NCBI GenBank assembly: GCA_031213475.1
Contig: JARUPZ010000010.1
Coordinates: 5,434,776-5,498,775 of the forward strand
Direction: 5' to 3'
DNA length: 64,000 bases
Source: Nereocystis luetkeana
Lineage: Eukaryota; Sar; Phaeophyceae; Laminariales; Laminariaceae
Made by a program: the position numbers and the translations under genes. Of the stretch, positions 41,984 through 53,525 are shown piece by piece. The notes under the pieces are model-generated. The model ran no database searches. It had not been told where the DNA came from and saw nothing but the letters and a program-made list of their open reading frames with translations. Within the stretch, counting starts at the first letter, position 1, and the number at the start of each line of letters is the position of its first letter.

Positions 41984-42900
41984 GTGCGAGGTTTGCTGTT
42001 GTGCTTCTTTCACAGATCGTGCCGTTCAGGTTATACTCGTGGGCATATGGCACGCAGCGAATCCTCGGGAGCTCTATTTGAAAATGTTTGTTTTTACGAA
42101 TACTAATCTAGTACTCGACGAGCACAGAAGAAACAGCAGGCCTCGACACTCGACACATCAGATCTCAGAGATCACATCATGTAATACGAACATGCATACT
42201 TTGACCAGCTGCCGGCAGTCTATTACTACTGCTGTATGTACGTGTGCTGCTGTCGCCTGCTTCTGTCGGCAGAGCTACAAGTACTAACATGCAACACGCA
42301 GCAGCAGTCGTAGTGCTGCGGAGCTCTGTGGTAAATGTGGTACGAAATACGATTACGAAATTCCTGCTGGTGCGAACGAGGTGGAAGTACAGACACCCAT
42401 CAACATATACTCGTACTGCTGTAGATCTACGAGTAGCAAATACCGGTGTCATGGTGCATACTGCTCACGTGTGTATACCTGGTACCCTGGTACACCTGGT
42501 ATTACTGTTACAGTCGACTACCAGTATTAAATACCAGTCCTCGTTCTCTGTTGTTAATACTGCTAATAATAACGAATACCTTGTACATCCACGATGTTGA
42601 CTTCCTCGTAATAAAAGCAGCATCGGGTGTGATAATACGTCACGTACGATCCTGGAGTTCACTATCTATTCGCTCGCTGCTCACGAATGCGTGCACTCTG
42701 CCGCTGTTTCAAGGTCTGGATATCATTCTCACGTATGAATACCGCCGTGCTTTGTGCAGCAGCAGTTACGCAGTCAATAAGTGGACGATGCTGGCTTCCG
42801 ACGCACTGCTCACTCGATCGCTCGACCCCGGTATCTACCTGCTCATGATATGATAGATAAATACTCGTACAGGAGTGTATAGCGCGGACAGATTTCCGTT
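41984..42900. other. Anonymous sequence, possible intron
   Basis: Follows the exon candidate. Contains TACCTGGTA and TACACCTGGTA clusters at 42476-42502. No exon recognised. Confidence 0.3.
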
Positions 42901-42903
42901 TTA

Positions 42904-43172
42904 ACACGTGTGATAATATATCACACCCCGAGTGATGAATATCACACCCTCGGGGGACGATTTTCCAAGCCGATTTACTCCGTAACAAGGGGGGGGCAAC
43001 AAAACGAAACAGGAGTGGATTTGGGAAGATACCGTCGACGTCTCTCCATACACAGACGCACCTATCTACAGAGTCGTATCTGTTGGCCGTTTACATCTTC
43101 CCCGATTTCGAGAGAACTAGCTTGAAAATTTGTCCGAGGGGGTGTGTTATCTTACCACCCTAGTGTGATACT
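42904..43172. repeat. Repeat L, small foldback
   Basis: TGTGATAATATATCACACC at the left end, then ATATCACACCCTCGGGGGAC...TTTTCCAAGC, loosely inverted at the right as GCTTGAAAATTTGTCCGAGG and GGTGTGTTATCTT. Similar GTGTTATCTT plus GGTCCGGAA or GGCCGGAA blocks occur at 47688-47745 and 59945-60097. Confidence 0.4.
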
Positions 43173-43800
43173 TATGGGTAGGGGTGTTTGCGTCCTTGAG
43201 ATTGCGTCTTTCTGCCAGGAAGGCCGTCCTGCGGTCTCCTGGTGTCTTTCCACACGCTCTTTTCAAGTAAGCTTGCAACGCTGAGTATCAACTACTCAGC
43301 AGTCGGCCCGTCGAGCTCGATCGAGCGCTGACGTACTTGTAATAATTTTATGAAATACACGCGACCCTCCCAGCCTCCAGCCTCCCAGAGATTGCCAAGA
43401 AGAGTTTCGAACAATCGGTGTCGTAGCTGACGTTTTTTTTTCACTTGAAAAAAGGGACTATTTGCTCGCTGTTGTCGTGTTTTGGTGTCGTTATTTTCGC
43501 TTGCGCTTTTACGCCTTTCTTATGACGTCCTGCACACCTAGTGCCCGTACGCACTGCTGCTCCCTCATGCTGGGGAGATACAAAGTAATTTGGCCACAAT
43601 CTATGATACGAGATGATACGATTAACACTTAGTAGTCCCTAAATATTAGCACGGTTTATACATCGATATTGAATTCAAACGATCCTTACATGAAGGGCCG
43701 AGGTGGTGTAAACATTGCTCGAGCTATCGACTGATATATATACTGCGGGTACACTTACGCGACAACGGGTAGAAATAAACGTGGGACTGTGGTGGGCTTT
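43173..43800. other. Anonymous sequence
   Basis: No recognised gene or repeat. Confidence 0.35.
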
Positions 43801-43803
43801 TAA

Positions 43804-43892
43804 CCCTTTTAGGACCGCAGTCCCGTTTCGGGGACAAATTACTTAGAATTTGACTGGTTTGTCCCCGAAACGGGACTGCGGTTCTAACGGGG
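43804..43892. mobile_element. MITE B, 89 bp, TTAA both sides
   Basis: TTAA at 43800-43803 and 43893-43896. Arms CCCTTTTAGGACCGCAGTCC and GGACTGCGGTTCTAACGGGG. A near-perfect palindrome. Confidence 0.88.
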
Positions 43893-43993
43893 TTAAGCTT
43901 TATTTTCACCACTTCGCCGGAGAATTTGAAACAAGAAGGAAAACAGCAGTAAAACTACCGTAGTATTCACATGTACGCTATAATGTACTCGTA

Positions 43994-44096
43994 TTACGGG
44001 GGGCCATATTAAATAGAACCTACGGTACATACAAAACCTGTATATTTCTTTATGTCTACTAACAACATTTGGTCCTATTTACTATGGTCCTCCGAA
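43994..44096. mobile_element. MITE A, 103 bp
   Basis: TA both sides, TTACGGGGGGCC to GGTCCTCCGAAA. Confidence 0.82.
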
Positions 44097-44370
44097 ATAG
44101 TAGCTGCGGACATTCGTTTGTGTGATCGAGTACGACGATACATGCTTTTCAGCAGTACGAGTCGTTCATCGACGGTTAGCACTACCGGGTACTGCTGCTG
44201 GTGCTGAGACGTATGAGGTCTATTTGCAACAGTAGCGGTCAAGGGTTGATCGCGAATCTTCCTAAGTTCCTAAGGTAGCTATGCAGGCACTCTGATTGGC
44301 TAAGGGTTTTCAGATGCGGCATAATGAACCTAGAGTATTTCCCACCCACAGCATCCCGAGCCGGTCTTAG

Positions 44371-44459
44371 CCCTTTTAGAACTGCAGTCCCGTTTCGGGG
44401 ACAAACCACTCAAATTCTAAGTAGTTTGTCCCCTGAATGGGACTGCAGCCCTAAAAGGG
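44371..44459. mobile_element. MITE B
   Basis: TTAG before and TTAA after (44460-44463). Arms CCCTTTTAGAACTGCAGTCC and GGGACTGCAGCCCTAAAAGG. Confidence 0.85.
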
Positions 44460-44516
44460 TTAAAAGTCTCTCCAACACACAGCATCCAAGCCGGCCGAGT
44501 CAGGTTAGAGTCTTAG

Positions 44517-44972
44517 GCTGCGCCGCGTTTGCATCGAACCAGGAAATTTCTCAATTGCGGACGACGATTCCGAAGTGCAGACCGCGCCACGCAATTTTCA
44601 AGTAAAAACCTTCCCTAAAGACCCCTGCTCCCTGATTGCTAAACTTACTCATAAGGTTAGGTTTCGGGTCGGAAGGTCGACTTCAGGCACCAAGCACAAA
44701 CAACCTCCGTGAAGATTCACGATCAAAGGGGTGACCACCCCTCATTTGCAACGCCTCAGGATACATATTCCAGTGTGGTCGGGCTGTTCCCATATCCCAC
44801 ACGTTTACGGAATAGGCAGCGCTTCCTGTTGGGAAGGCACGGGCGGAGGACCTTTAACAATCTGGGAGAAGGGATCTTTAGGTTGGTAGGCTGTTCAAGT
44901 GTTTTGGTTCCTGTTGGGATCAAGGTACGGGGGAAGACCCAACCCAACCCCTGACTCTAACCCTAAGCCTAA
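44517..44972 (+). mobile_element. Element C, rearranged fragments
   Basis: A right-end fragment (44517-44650, ending GCTAAACTTACTC) lies upstream of a left-end fragment (44846-44972, starting GAGGACCTTTAACAATCTGG). A third partial match precedes the latter. The order is the reverse of an intact copy, as if neighbouring or circularised copies recombined. The telomere-like tract survives as CTAACCCTAAGCC. Confidence 0.65.
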
Positions 44973-45630
44973 ACGAGGCACGGGCGTGTGACCCAACGCA
45001 ACCCCTACCACCACGACTAACCACAACCCGTGGCCCCCACCTGGTGGCAAACCGGACCAGAAATGGGCCAGAAACGCGCCTGAGAGACGATTCTATTTAT
45101 TTTCGGCGTGCGGACTATTTGCGGACCACGGTCCCGAGCTGCGGACCATGAGTTAGTTACCTCTCTGACCAATCGTAAGGAGGTACGTGCAAACACCTTG
45201 AAAATTACGCCCTCGTACGTAAAATGTATAATCCGGAGAAAGTCGTTGCGACAAAAAAGAAGAAATATAGTATTATCATGAGTCAGTTTCCGTGTCGTCG
45301 AATACGAAGAGAGTAAAAACCAAGGGAACGGAAAACGAACTAGCGGTTTGGGATTTTTGTCAGAAAAAAATATACCAGGTATATATATATTTAATTCGGG
45401 GGGACGAAATATGAAGTCAATAGGTCTAACAACGTGTCCGGACGGAATTTTCGCGACGGTTTTTCACTTCCTTCCTGTTGGCCAGGACTGAAAAATCTTG
45501 CTTTTATAAATAACCGCGTGACAACTTGCGAGCACAGACATAACCGACTTTGTGTCTACTAGAACGGGAGGTAGCATACGAAGCGTCAAGCTAGCTGCTC
45601 GTGCACTGGTATCGTATCGAGATAGAAAGA
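44973..45630. other. Anonymous sequence
   Basis: GCGGACTATTTGCGGACCACGG and CTGCGGACCATG form a loose repeat near 45110-45150. No gene recognised. Confidence 0.3.
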
Positions 45631-45633
45631 GAG

Positions 45634-45747
45634 GTGCTACGGAGGGCCATAGTAACCAGGAGCCATCATAAACACAAAAACCTTTGTATATCCAGTATTT
45701 GTTTTTCTGAGAATATTTGGTTCTGATCACTCTGTTCTCCCGCAGTA
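45634..45747. mobile_element. MITE A, strongly diverged
   Basis: CTACGGAGGGCCATAG to GTTCTCCCGCAG, body with AAAAACCTTTGTATAT. Probably the oldest MITE A copy here. Confidence 0.55.
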
Positions 45748-45827
45748 GATTACGCGAAGTAGCCCGGCCGCTCGTAGGTATGAAAACAAGTAAACCGCAG
45801 AGAGTGCCTTGCGTCGGCAGGCGCGAT

Positions 45828-45945
45828 GCGACGCGATTCAACGAGAGAAGAAAGGGCTGAAGTCGATGGGGAGTGAGGAGGAGAGCGTGCTATGTGACCC
45901 CGGAGTTAACTCACGACTATGAATAGGGAGAGAGAAATATATATA
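45828..45945 (+). repeat. SINE J fragment
   Basis: GCGATGCGACGCGATTCAAC...CTATGTGACCCCGGAG matches the SINE body. The tRNA head and A tail are missing. Confidence 0.6.
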
Positions 45946-45953
45946 TATATATA

Positions 45954-47073
45954 CAAGGTGCTTCGCTCCGCGGGCGGCCTACGTCGCCCGCTACGCTCGC
46001 TCAGGAAGGAAAAAAGTACATCAACTTATGCGAAGCGAACAGAGGTCCACGATCGAGTTTAGTTTTTTCAGGGATCGTAATTGCAAACCGGCGACTTGAT
46101 ATTGCCAAGAGCCCCGCCGCCAAGCTTCAGGAAAAAACAGCTCCGACATCAGCTTGGATGCCACATATACGCTTCGCGTCGCGGATGTCGTACGTACGTA
46201 CATACACCCCAGGTAGGGTACTACTGCCTGTACTTGTTTTCTTCTTTCGATATGCTCTATGTCTGTACGTACTGTATGTACGAAGAAAGCGAAAGCACAG
46301 CACGGCACAGCAGCAAAAACAATGAAAATGAAACCGAAAACTCGGAAAGGATAAAAATCCCCGTCCCCTCTCGTGTAATATTTGTTCTGCCTGATTGGAA
46401 CATCTTACACCCGGTGGAAAAGAAGAAAAAAAAAAAATCGCACAGAAGAGCTCTCTCAGCCTCGTACGCCGCCCGCCCCTCTCGCGACCACCTCGCTACC
46501 GATTCGGTCCGGGTAAAACTTTTATCACTCTCTGCCACAATCAGCCCCGTCGCCCGCCTCGCGTGAAGCCCGGTGCTCTCCGTGGCCGTCGTTCGCCAGC
46601 TCGACAACGTTGGTGTTCAAACTGCACACCTCCCTCTTTCAACTTTAGCGTGGTCGCAAAAATAAGCACCGCTTGAATATCATCTTGCCCTCCCGAACGA
46701 CCTTCATAACTCGTACATACTCTATCAACAATCATAAATCGAAGCCAGACGAAGCCCGTTCATGCGTCCCTCGTGTCTCGAGGCACACGCGACGCCTAGG
46801 CACGAAAGCGGCGACCGCGCTCCTTGCAACCCCCCCTGTACCCGCCAGCACCCGCTGACACCCGCGACGGTGCCGGGTCCTCCCGCGATGCCGTGCTCGG
46901 AGAACACGCACACGAAACGAAAAAAGAAAAAAGGAAGAAAGGACCGAGAAAACAAAGAACTGCTGGAAAGGTCCGGCAAGTAATGAAAGGAGGCGGTTTG
47001 GAAGTGGGAGCTCTGAGAGGCCAGGGATGCACCAACCGAGCACGCTCAGGGGTTGTGATCTAAGTATGTAGTT
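45954..47073. repeat. Repeat E, copy 2, uninterrupted
   Basis: A 1.1-kb repeat flanked by (TA)n tracts and used here as the empty-site reference for copy 1. Contains the left hairpin (one mismatch), an A/G-rich middle and a GC-rich right half. Frames open across the right half on both strands show no domain. Confidence 0.85.
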
Positions 47074-48330
47074 CTATATATATATAGAGAGAGAGAAGGA
47101 CTGAGCGAAGACAGTAAATGGGAGGGAAACATATAAAATATAATGTATAAAATATAATGTAGCACACCGGCAGCGCCACATATGGCCCACCCTTTCGGTC
47201 TTTCCAGAGAGGCTACCGCGCTAGCCTTTGGGCAGCTTCCGTTAGGCTGCGCGCGCCTTCGAAAGGCAGCCCTGTCGCGCTGGGTTCACTTGTGGAGCGT
47301 ATCGGGGCGAGAGCCTTGCCGCCCCCCACCGAAGAAGCTACGAGTGCCCAATCGTACCGATCATGAGAATCACGCGGCGCAACCTCTGCGCCATGTTGGG
47401 GCTGCGCAGGGAGATGCCCCAAAGGCGAGGCACACATGGGACGATAGCTTGCGGTAGCGCTTGGTGCGGCCAGCCGTTTGCCACTGCTAGTACCGTATCA
47501 TAGCACGGGGTGATCAGGGTAACACACCCCCTGGAGCGAACGCCCAATCTGATTTTATCGCGACAGCCGGGAGAGTGTTAAGATCAAGCAAGAGTGCAAG
47601 CGCTGAGCGATGCGTGTTTTTTACGGAAATACCTCGAGGAGACCTTTCCAAAGCTGCTGCTGTAGCCTAAATTTTTGTGTATGCTCTCGTGGGTTTGGAA
47701 ACAATTCGGGCCGGAAGTTCTTCCTCCGACTGGGTGTGTTATCTTTGCCTGTTGAAGAGCAGCTTTTTGAGAGTTTTGCGTTGTCCCCCCGCGCGAACGC
47801 TCGCCCCCCACCTCACGGGATGTGAATGTGCTGCCAAACAACTTCCTCCCGCTGTCGAAAGCTTTATGTATGCTGTGGTTGTTGTGTTGTTACGCGGTGT
47901 GTAGCAGGCATGCGTTATGAAATAGGCCCCGTTTCATGGTACGGTATCTAAAAGGGGTATTGGGACCCATTGCGGCATATTCGGGACCTTTTGCAGCATG
48001 AATGTTTTTTTTCGTCCTATCCAAGGTCCCTTATGGTTTTCGGTCTGACTGTTACATTTTTTTTGTGGCAGATGGGGCACGTCCTTAGTTGGGTTGGCGT
48101 CGGTTGGCAACGACACTGTGAAACATGCCGCTTACTACGTGAGCTAGACAACCAGGGTGCCGTTTTTTTTTGTTTTTTCGCGGTCGTTCACAGCTCGCGA
48201 TCAAGTTAGATGATTTTTGTGCGGGGTGGAGAGCTTTTACTCCGCTCAGGGGAAATTATCGCATCCCATACCAGGTACCAGGTACCTGGTAGTGTTTATG
48301 GTACGGCACCCACGAGGCAGTTACATACCT
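47074..48330. other. Anonymous sequence
   Basis: The first 500 bp are GC-rich with frames open on both strands and no domain. A repeat L relative lies at 47688-47745. TACCAGGTACCAGGTACCTGGTA lies at 48269-48291. Confidence 0.3.
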
Positions 48331-48755
48331 GTAGTACCCACATTGCTATCTCTGGAAGCGTCCTCACCGGAAAATAAATCAACTCATTGGCGCTTTCATC
48401 CATATGCACATCCGCCTCACAAGCGGTTCCTAGTAGGATTCAGCTCGCCCTTCATGCGACTCGCCAAACATCTCACGGCGCTTCGCACTTGGTGCAAGCA
48501 ATGTCTGCCAGGTCTGTGAACGCCTGACGTGCTCCGTCCCGGCATTGTGTGGATGTGCGGGCCTATGGTCGAACGACTACGGCCATGCATGATATCAAGT
48601 ACCCCCCCCCCCCCCCCCCCCTCCCCTCCTGGTCGGTGAAAACCCGACGTGCTCCGTCCCGGCATTGTAGGGATGCAAGGGCCGACGGTCATTCGAGTAC
48701 GGCCATGCATGACAATGAGTACACCCCTCCCCCCCCCCTACCCTCCGCCCCCCCC
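48331..48755 (-). repeat. Poly-G repeat F, full copy plus partial copy
   Basis: The inverse of the 0.6-kb copy from CATTGCTATCTCTGGAAGCG to poly-C at about 48603-48622. A second, 3'-truncated unit follows (48629-48755) with its own poly-C. Both read CATGCATGAYAWYRAGTAC next to the poly-C. Confidence 0.75.
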
Positions 48756-48775
48756 CGCGCCTCTTTGGAGCAGGC

Positions 48776-49340
48776 CGCGATTAACGAGTGTCTGTCGCCC
48801 TACTACAACCTCCGGGAGTGGGAGGAGCGCTACGTCGTGACGTCCCTAGGCGAGGACATCGAGGACTTCCCCGGCGAGGGCAGCGGCAACCGACCGCCGC
48901 GGTCGCCCCTGAAAGAGTTTTGTTTGTTTTCCGACGACGAGGACAACGCCGGCGACGGCGGTGGGGGTAACGACGATCAAGACGACCAAGAAGACCGCGC
49001 GAAGGACAAAGAGAACCGCGACGATGAAGGTCGAGGATACCACCGCCACGACAGCGATGACGTCCGCAACGGCAGCGCACACAAAGGGGAGGGTGTCGCC
49101 GCCGCCGCCGCCGCCGGGGGGGGGGGTCGGGGGGCGGAAAGTGTCGGCGGAGGCGGGGCGAGGTCGGGGGGTGGGGCCGGGGGCGGAGCGGCGGCGTCTT
49201 CGAGGTCTCGTCACCTTGCGGTGGGAAGTTTCAAGAGTTTTGGGTGCAGGTGGCATTCCGACGGAAGGCCAGGCGACGGCGAGGGAAAGCACGAAGGTGG
49301 CATTCGCGTCGTCGACAGTGACGCCATGAACGTAGATTGA
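48776..49340 (+). CDS. Possible terminal exon of an acidic low-complexity protein
   Basis: After a C-rich polypyrimidine tract an acceptor-like TTGGAGCAG precedes a frame open for about 188 codons to a stop at 49340. The first 60 residues look globular (AAINECLSPYYNLREWEERY, VVTSLGEDIEDFPGEGSG), then SPLKEFCLFSDDEDN, an Asp/Glu/Asn/Lys-rich acidic stretch, Ala and Gly runs, and a C-terminus ending SDAMNVD. This is typical of nuclear or regulatory proteins with disordered tails. The frame is also open upstream, but there it runs through poly-G repeat F and is not credible. Family unknown. Confidence 0.4.
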
Positions 49341-49456
49341 CCGCTGATTAACCGAAGGTTGATCGCAGGTTGACCGCGGGTTGAATGCGGGTTGACCGCA
49401 GGTCGACCGAGAATTGACGGCAGATTGACAGACGGTTGACCGCGTGTTGGCCGCAG
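49335..49456. repeat. Tandem repeat, TTGACCGCGGG-type
   Basis: About ten units of 10-12 bp (GGTTGACCGC variants) directly after the exon-like ORF. Confidence 0.85.
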
Positions 49457-49683
49457 ATTAGTCCAGGTCCGTTTTTCGGCTGAGCGGGGTTGTGTACCAA
49501 CCAACCCCGCGCGCCGGCTCTAGACTATACATATAAAAAAAAACTTGGGGGAACTGGTTTTGTGCATATACTTTGGCGTTCGTTTCCGCGCACTTTTGAT
49601 ACATTTGAAGATCCGCGCCCGAAGTTAGGACGAGAAGGGGCCACCAGGGGCGTGATAGAATGGGCGAGAAAAAATGTGGAGAG

Positions 49684-49962
49684 GGAGGGGGGGGGGTGTA
49701 CTTGATAGGAGAGATGTACTCGATCTCATGCATGGGCGTAGTCGTATGACCATCGACCCTCGCATCCCTACAATGCCGGGACGGAGCATATCGGGTTTTC
49801 ACCGACCAGGCAGACATTGCTTGCACCAAGCGCGAAGTGCCGTGAGGTGTCCGGCGAGTCGCATGAAGGGTGGGCTGCATCCTACTAAGAACCGCTTTTG
49901 AGGCGGACTTGCATATGGACGACAGCTCCAATGAGTTAATTTAATTTCCGGTGTAGGCAATT
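49684..49962 (+). repeat. Poly-G repeat F
   Basis: About 95% similar to 561-843, including TGATAGGAGAGATGTACTCG and GAACCGCTTTTGAGGCGGAC. It is followed directly by repeat G. Confidence 0.8.
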
Positions 49963-49965
49963 CTT

Positions 49966-50065
49966 GGGGGGGGGGGGGGGGGGAGGGGGTATTCATTTTG
50001 TTGCTTGCTTCAGTCATTTGACCATTGACCACGCATCCCTTTGGAAACGGAGCACTGGGGGGAGG
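49966..50065 (+). repeat. Poly-G repeat G, copy 4
   Basis: G18-type run, GGTATTCATTTTGTTGCTTG, TTGACCATTGACCACGCATC, AAACGGAGCACTG. Joined head-to-tail to repeat F. Confidence 0.75.
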
Positions 50066-50328
50066 GGGGGAATAATTAGGTATTTTCGGATTTTCATTTT
50101 TCGCGGTCTCGCGGAGAAGACGAAAAGGCGGGGGCAAGAGGGGGGAGAGGGGGGCTGTAAGAAGGCCCCCCCATCCCATCAGCTTCCAAGGGAAGGTAGA
50201 CCAGCAGTAGACCAGGTTACGTCTTGTTTTCGAGTTGTTTCCGGGCTTCAGACTCGTCTGGGCGAGCAGATAGAGAGAGAGAGATTCTGCGCGTCGCAAG
50301 AGGCCAGAGCTGGAAAATAACTTAGTCG

Positions 50329-50385
50329 GTAGTCGTTCGTCGGTATTCGTTCGTCTTTTACCGTTCGTCGGTTGTCGTTCGTCGG
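50329..50385. repeat. TCGTTCGTCGGT tandem repeat
   Basis: Four to five imperfect units. The rest of 50066-51498 shows no gene I can support, including the GTGCGT-rich tract near 50800-50850. Confidence 0.7.
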
Positions 50386-51498
50386 TCGCAGTTTGCGTTT
50401 TAGATTATGTTGATTCGTCCTTCTGGCGTTACGTGGTCAGGACCTTTTGGTTGTTTGTTGGTCATGTTGTTTTGTTGACCTATGACACCCTGATCGCTCA
50501 GAGTACGTACTGGATGCCCTGCGCTGCGCTTTCCTAGTTTCTGCTGTCGGCGTGTGCTTTGTTACTATGCAGTATATATTTTTCATGAAGGTGCCCTGTC
50601 AGTGTTTCGTCTGGTATCCGTGGCATATATTGCGGTGGGACGGGGGCTTCAAGAAATCTGCGCGGAAAACTGCACAGAAAGCTGCACAGAAAGCTGTGGA
50701 GGTTTGTTTCTTGTTTTTTCCGACTGCGTCGGTGCTGGTTGGGGTCAGTACTCAGCCGTGCGTTTTGTTCCGTGCTGTGTGTGTTTTTTGCGGTGGGTTT
50801 GGGGCGTGCGTGCGTGCGTGCGCGTGTGGGGTGTACGTGCGCGCGCACGTGTCTTGTTTCTTTTTGTTTGTCCTGTGCTTCCGTGTGCTGTACGAGTAGA
50901 GTTTTTTTTGTCCGCGTGGTGTGCGATGTATGCTCGTCAAACGCTTTCGCGCCGCTGGTGTACCTTGTTTTTGTATTTTTGAGTGTTTGTTGGTGTCCGG
51001 GTCGATCGCTGGCCGGAAGTATTGTTGTATCGTTTACCCTCTAGTCTCCACACAACTACTGCGTGGGGGAAACTTCTTGTTCCCGTGGCCAGAACCGGCC
51101 TAAATGCCATACCATCCGAGAACAAAAGCACCGACGAATTGCACACGATACCTGGTACTTAGCATGCATGTGCGTTCTGCTCCAACGCGTAATGTGTGCA
51201 GTATGTGTACTAACACCAGTAGCTGTTCTATGTTACGTGCAAGCCTTGTTGCACAGATCGTGGGCATGTCTACTAATACTTGTAGTACCGAGGAACGGTG
51301 TACGTGATACCTGGTAGGCAATGGCCACCATGTGCAACAGGTCGTCTTTTAGGTCTTGAAAAATCTTTTTCATATTCCCCTTTTCCCATCGACCCCCCCG
51401 CCCCCTCCCGGTCCTCCTTCTCGATAACTACAGTAGTACCGGCACAGCAGTACGTGTCGTTTCATCTTACTCCGTCGCGCCAGCTCTGCAGCTGCTGT

Positions 51499-51847
51499 TT
51501 TTTTTTTTTTTTTTTTTTTGCTCATCCCATTCATTATCTTCGCACATCTTCTTCTCTCTCTCCTTCCAACTCGTAACTCAGATCCGGGGTCACATAGCAG
51601 GCTCTTCTCCCCCCTTCCCGCTACGGCACGTGCCTTCATTTTTATCGCGAGAAGATTTCAGCCTTTTCTTCCCTCGTCGACTCGCATCGAATTGTGCCTA
51701 CCCACGCTGCAAGGCGCTCTCAACAATTGAATCCTTTTTTATTTTTATTTTTGCAAATAAAGTCAAAGTCCGACCCACCTGGGGCTTGAACCCAGGACTC
51801 AAACAAGTAGAATTCGAGGTTAACCACTTGAACCACCGGGGCGACCG
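51499..51847 (-). repeat. SINE J, copy 4, full length
   Basis: Poly-T of about 20 at 51499-51520, body, and tRNA-like head with A- and B-boxes as in copies 1 and 2. Confidence 0.88.
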
Positions 51848-53040
51848 GTATAGGGACACTGTATGCTGTCATTACAGATACTTCAACCGCAGCTTGTTTT
51901 GCGATTGTCGCATCGATGTTGAGGTTCCCCCCTACCCACCCTGTGGCATAAGTATATGGACAGGTTCACGCCGACACCTCCGTAGGTCATATAGCCACCG
52001 TTGCCTTGTACGCAGGGTTGCACCGGGGGGTGCCTTGAAATGCCAGCAAATGCAGAAAAACGCTACGTAGCTAGGCCAGGCCTCTTATTAGTTATTCTGT
52101 GTCCGTGTTTGTTTTTTAGTTCTCGAGGAGGACAACTCTTCTTGGATTTCCCTTTCTGCGTTTCAGTGAGTCTCCAGCCTTTGATCGGGTACACTACGTA
52201 CCCGTTGCTTTCCATCAGGCGGGACACAGGCTGGCAGTTCGGCACAAGTTACGCGTTGGCGTATTTGTGCCTGACGTACTCGTCGACAGAATAAAATACG
52301 AAAATGTTTATTGACGGCATGTTTAATCGACAGAAGAAGCACGGTGCAAACAAGCGTATTGGGAATGCGTAAGAGCTTGATTGAGGGGTTTTCATGTAAA
52401 AAAAAGGGCCACCAAAAACCGACTGCCGTTGAGCTCACTCTTCTCTCAAGGCCTGGCTGGGGTGGGGGTCATCCCCCAGGAGATATTTCGTATCTTGTCT
52501 TCTCCCCTATATGAGCCTCGATACGCGCAGTGCACCACGGCGCAGTACGAGTAGCGAATGCCATCGAGTGATGCACAGTCTCGTGTGGCTCGGAAGCGTG
52601 GGTCTCCAGAGCAAGTAGGAAAGCATAGGTTCTGAGCCTCGATATTCACAGTCCATCCCTACGCAGCACCAATAGCTAATATAGTCGAGCAAGATCTACT
52701 GTAGTAGCGACTCGGGACTCTGTGGATCTCCAGTTCAAATATAGGGTCGGGGGTGAGGACTTCTCGATCATCCCTGTCGTCCGGGAATGAGGGTCACTTG
52801 CCAATTATTCGAGCGCTGACAAGGTGAACGCATGTCTCTATCTGTTGTAGCTTCAGAGGGTACTGAGGGTTGACTGGAATATCGATATCACCAGAAACAC
52901 TGCGACTTTAAAGAAAAACCGGAGCGTTTTATGCTTGCGATGCCACAGAGTATAGTCAACCGGATATCAATCAATATGATACCCAATGCATCCAACCAAA
53001 GGGATCCCACCTTCACTCCGGAGAGGGTACATACAGGCTC
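51848..53040. other. Anonymous sequence
   Basis: A diverged pair, GAGCCTCGATACGCGCAGTG (52511) and GAGCCTCGATATTCACAGTC (52633), and a related block near 54295 suggest a small dispersed repeat. No gene recognised. Confidence 0.3.
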
Positions 53041-53525
53041 TGGCTGTTGGTCGTATATACTAGAGAAAGGGATTTCGTGCCCGCAGTTTTCTGACTGGTC
53101 AATTTTTTTGGTTGGAAATTCTGATTGGTGGAAAATCCTTGGTCGACATTTATTTGTCATAATCCGGAATCGTGACGTCACTTTTCGGGAAAAACAAAAA
53201 CTTGGAAAAGTGGCCGTGGATGATGACGTCAGTCTTCTTTTTTCGGAAAATTGACCGGAAAAAGTTTTATTCAGAGCATGTTTTATTTCGACAAATTTTT
53301 GATCAAAGAGGGAAAAAAAGTTGAAGTCTTCTAAGAATGCCCGGAATATCTGTAGCTTGCCGGATCGGAGAAATAAATATTGGGGAAATCGTCGATAGAC
53401 TCTGTAATAATGCGTTATATACTAAAATCAAGTTAAAATTAATTATTTTTTTCGGTTATTATGAAAGTACATAACATTCTAAGAATTTTCTTTTTTCGGT
53501 GGCGCTAAGTTTTTTTCCGGTACGT
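53041..53525 (+). repeat. Repeat H, copy 2
   Basis: See 30541-30985. This copy keeps GTGACGTCACTTTTCGG and GATGACGTCAGTC. Confidence 0.75.

Noticed and set aside
48549-48775. The upstream part of the 263-codon ORF ending at 49340 as coding sequence
   Set aside because: It lies in two poly-G repeat F units (poly-Pro in this frame). Only the part after the acceptor-like site looks coding.
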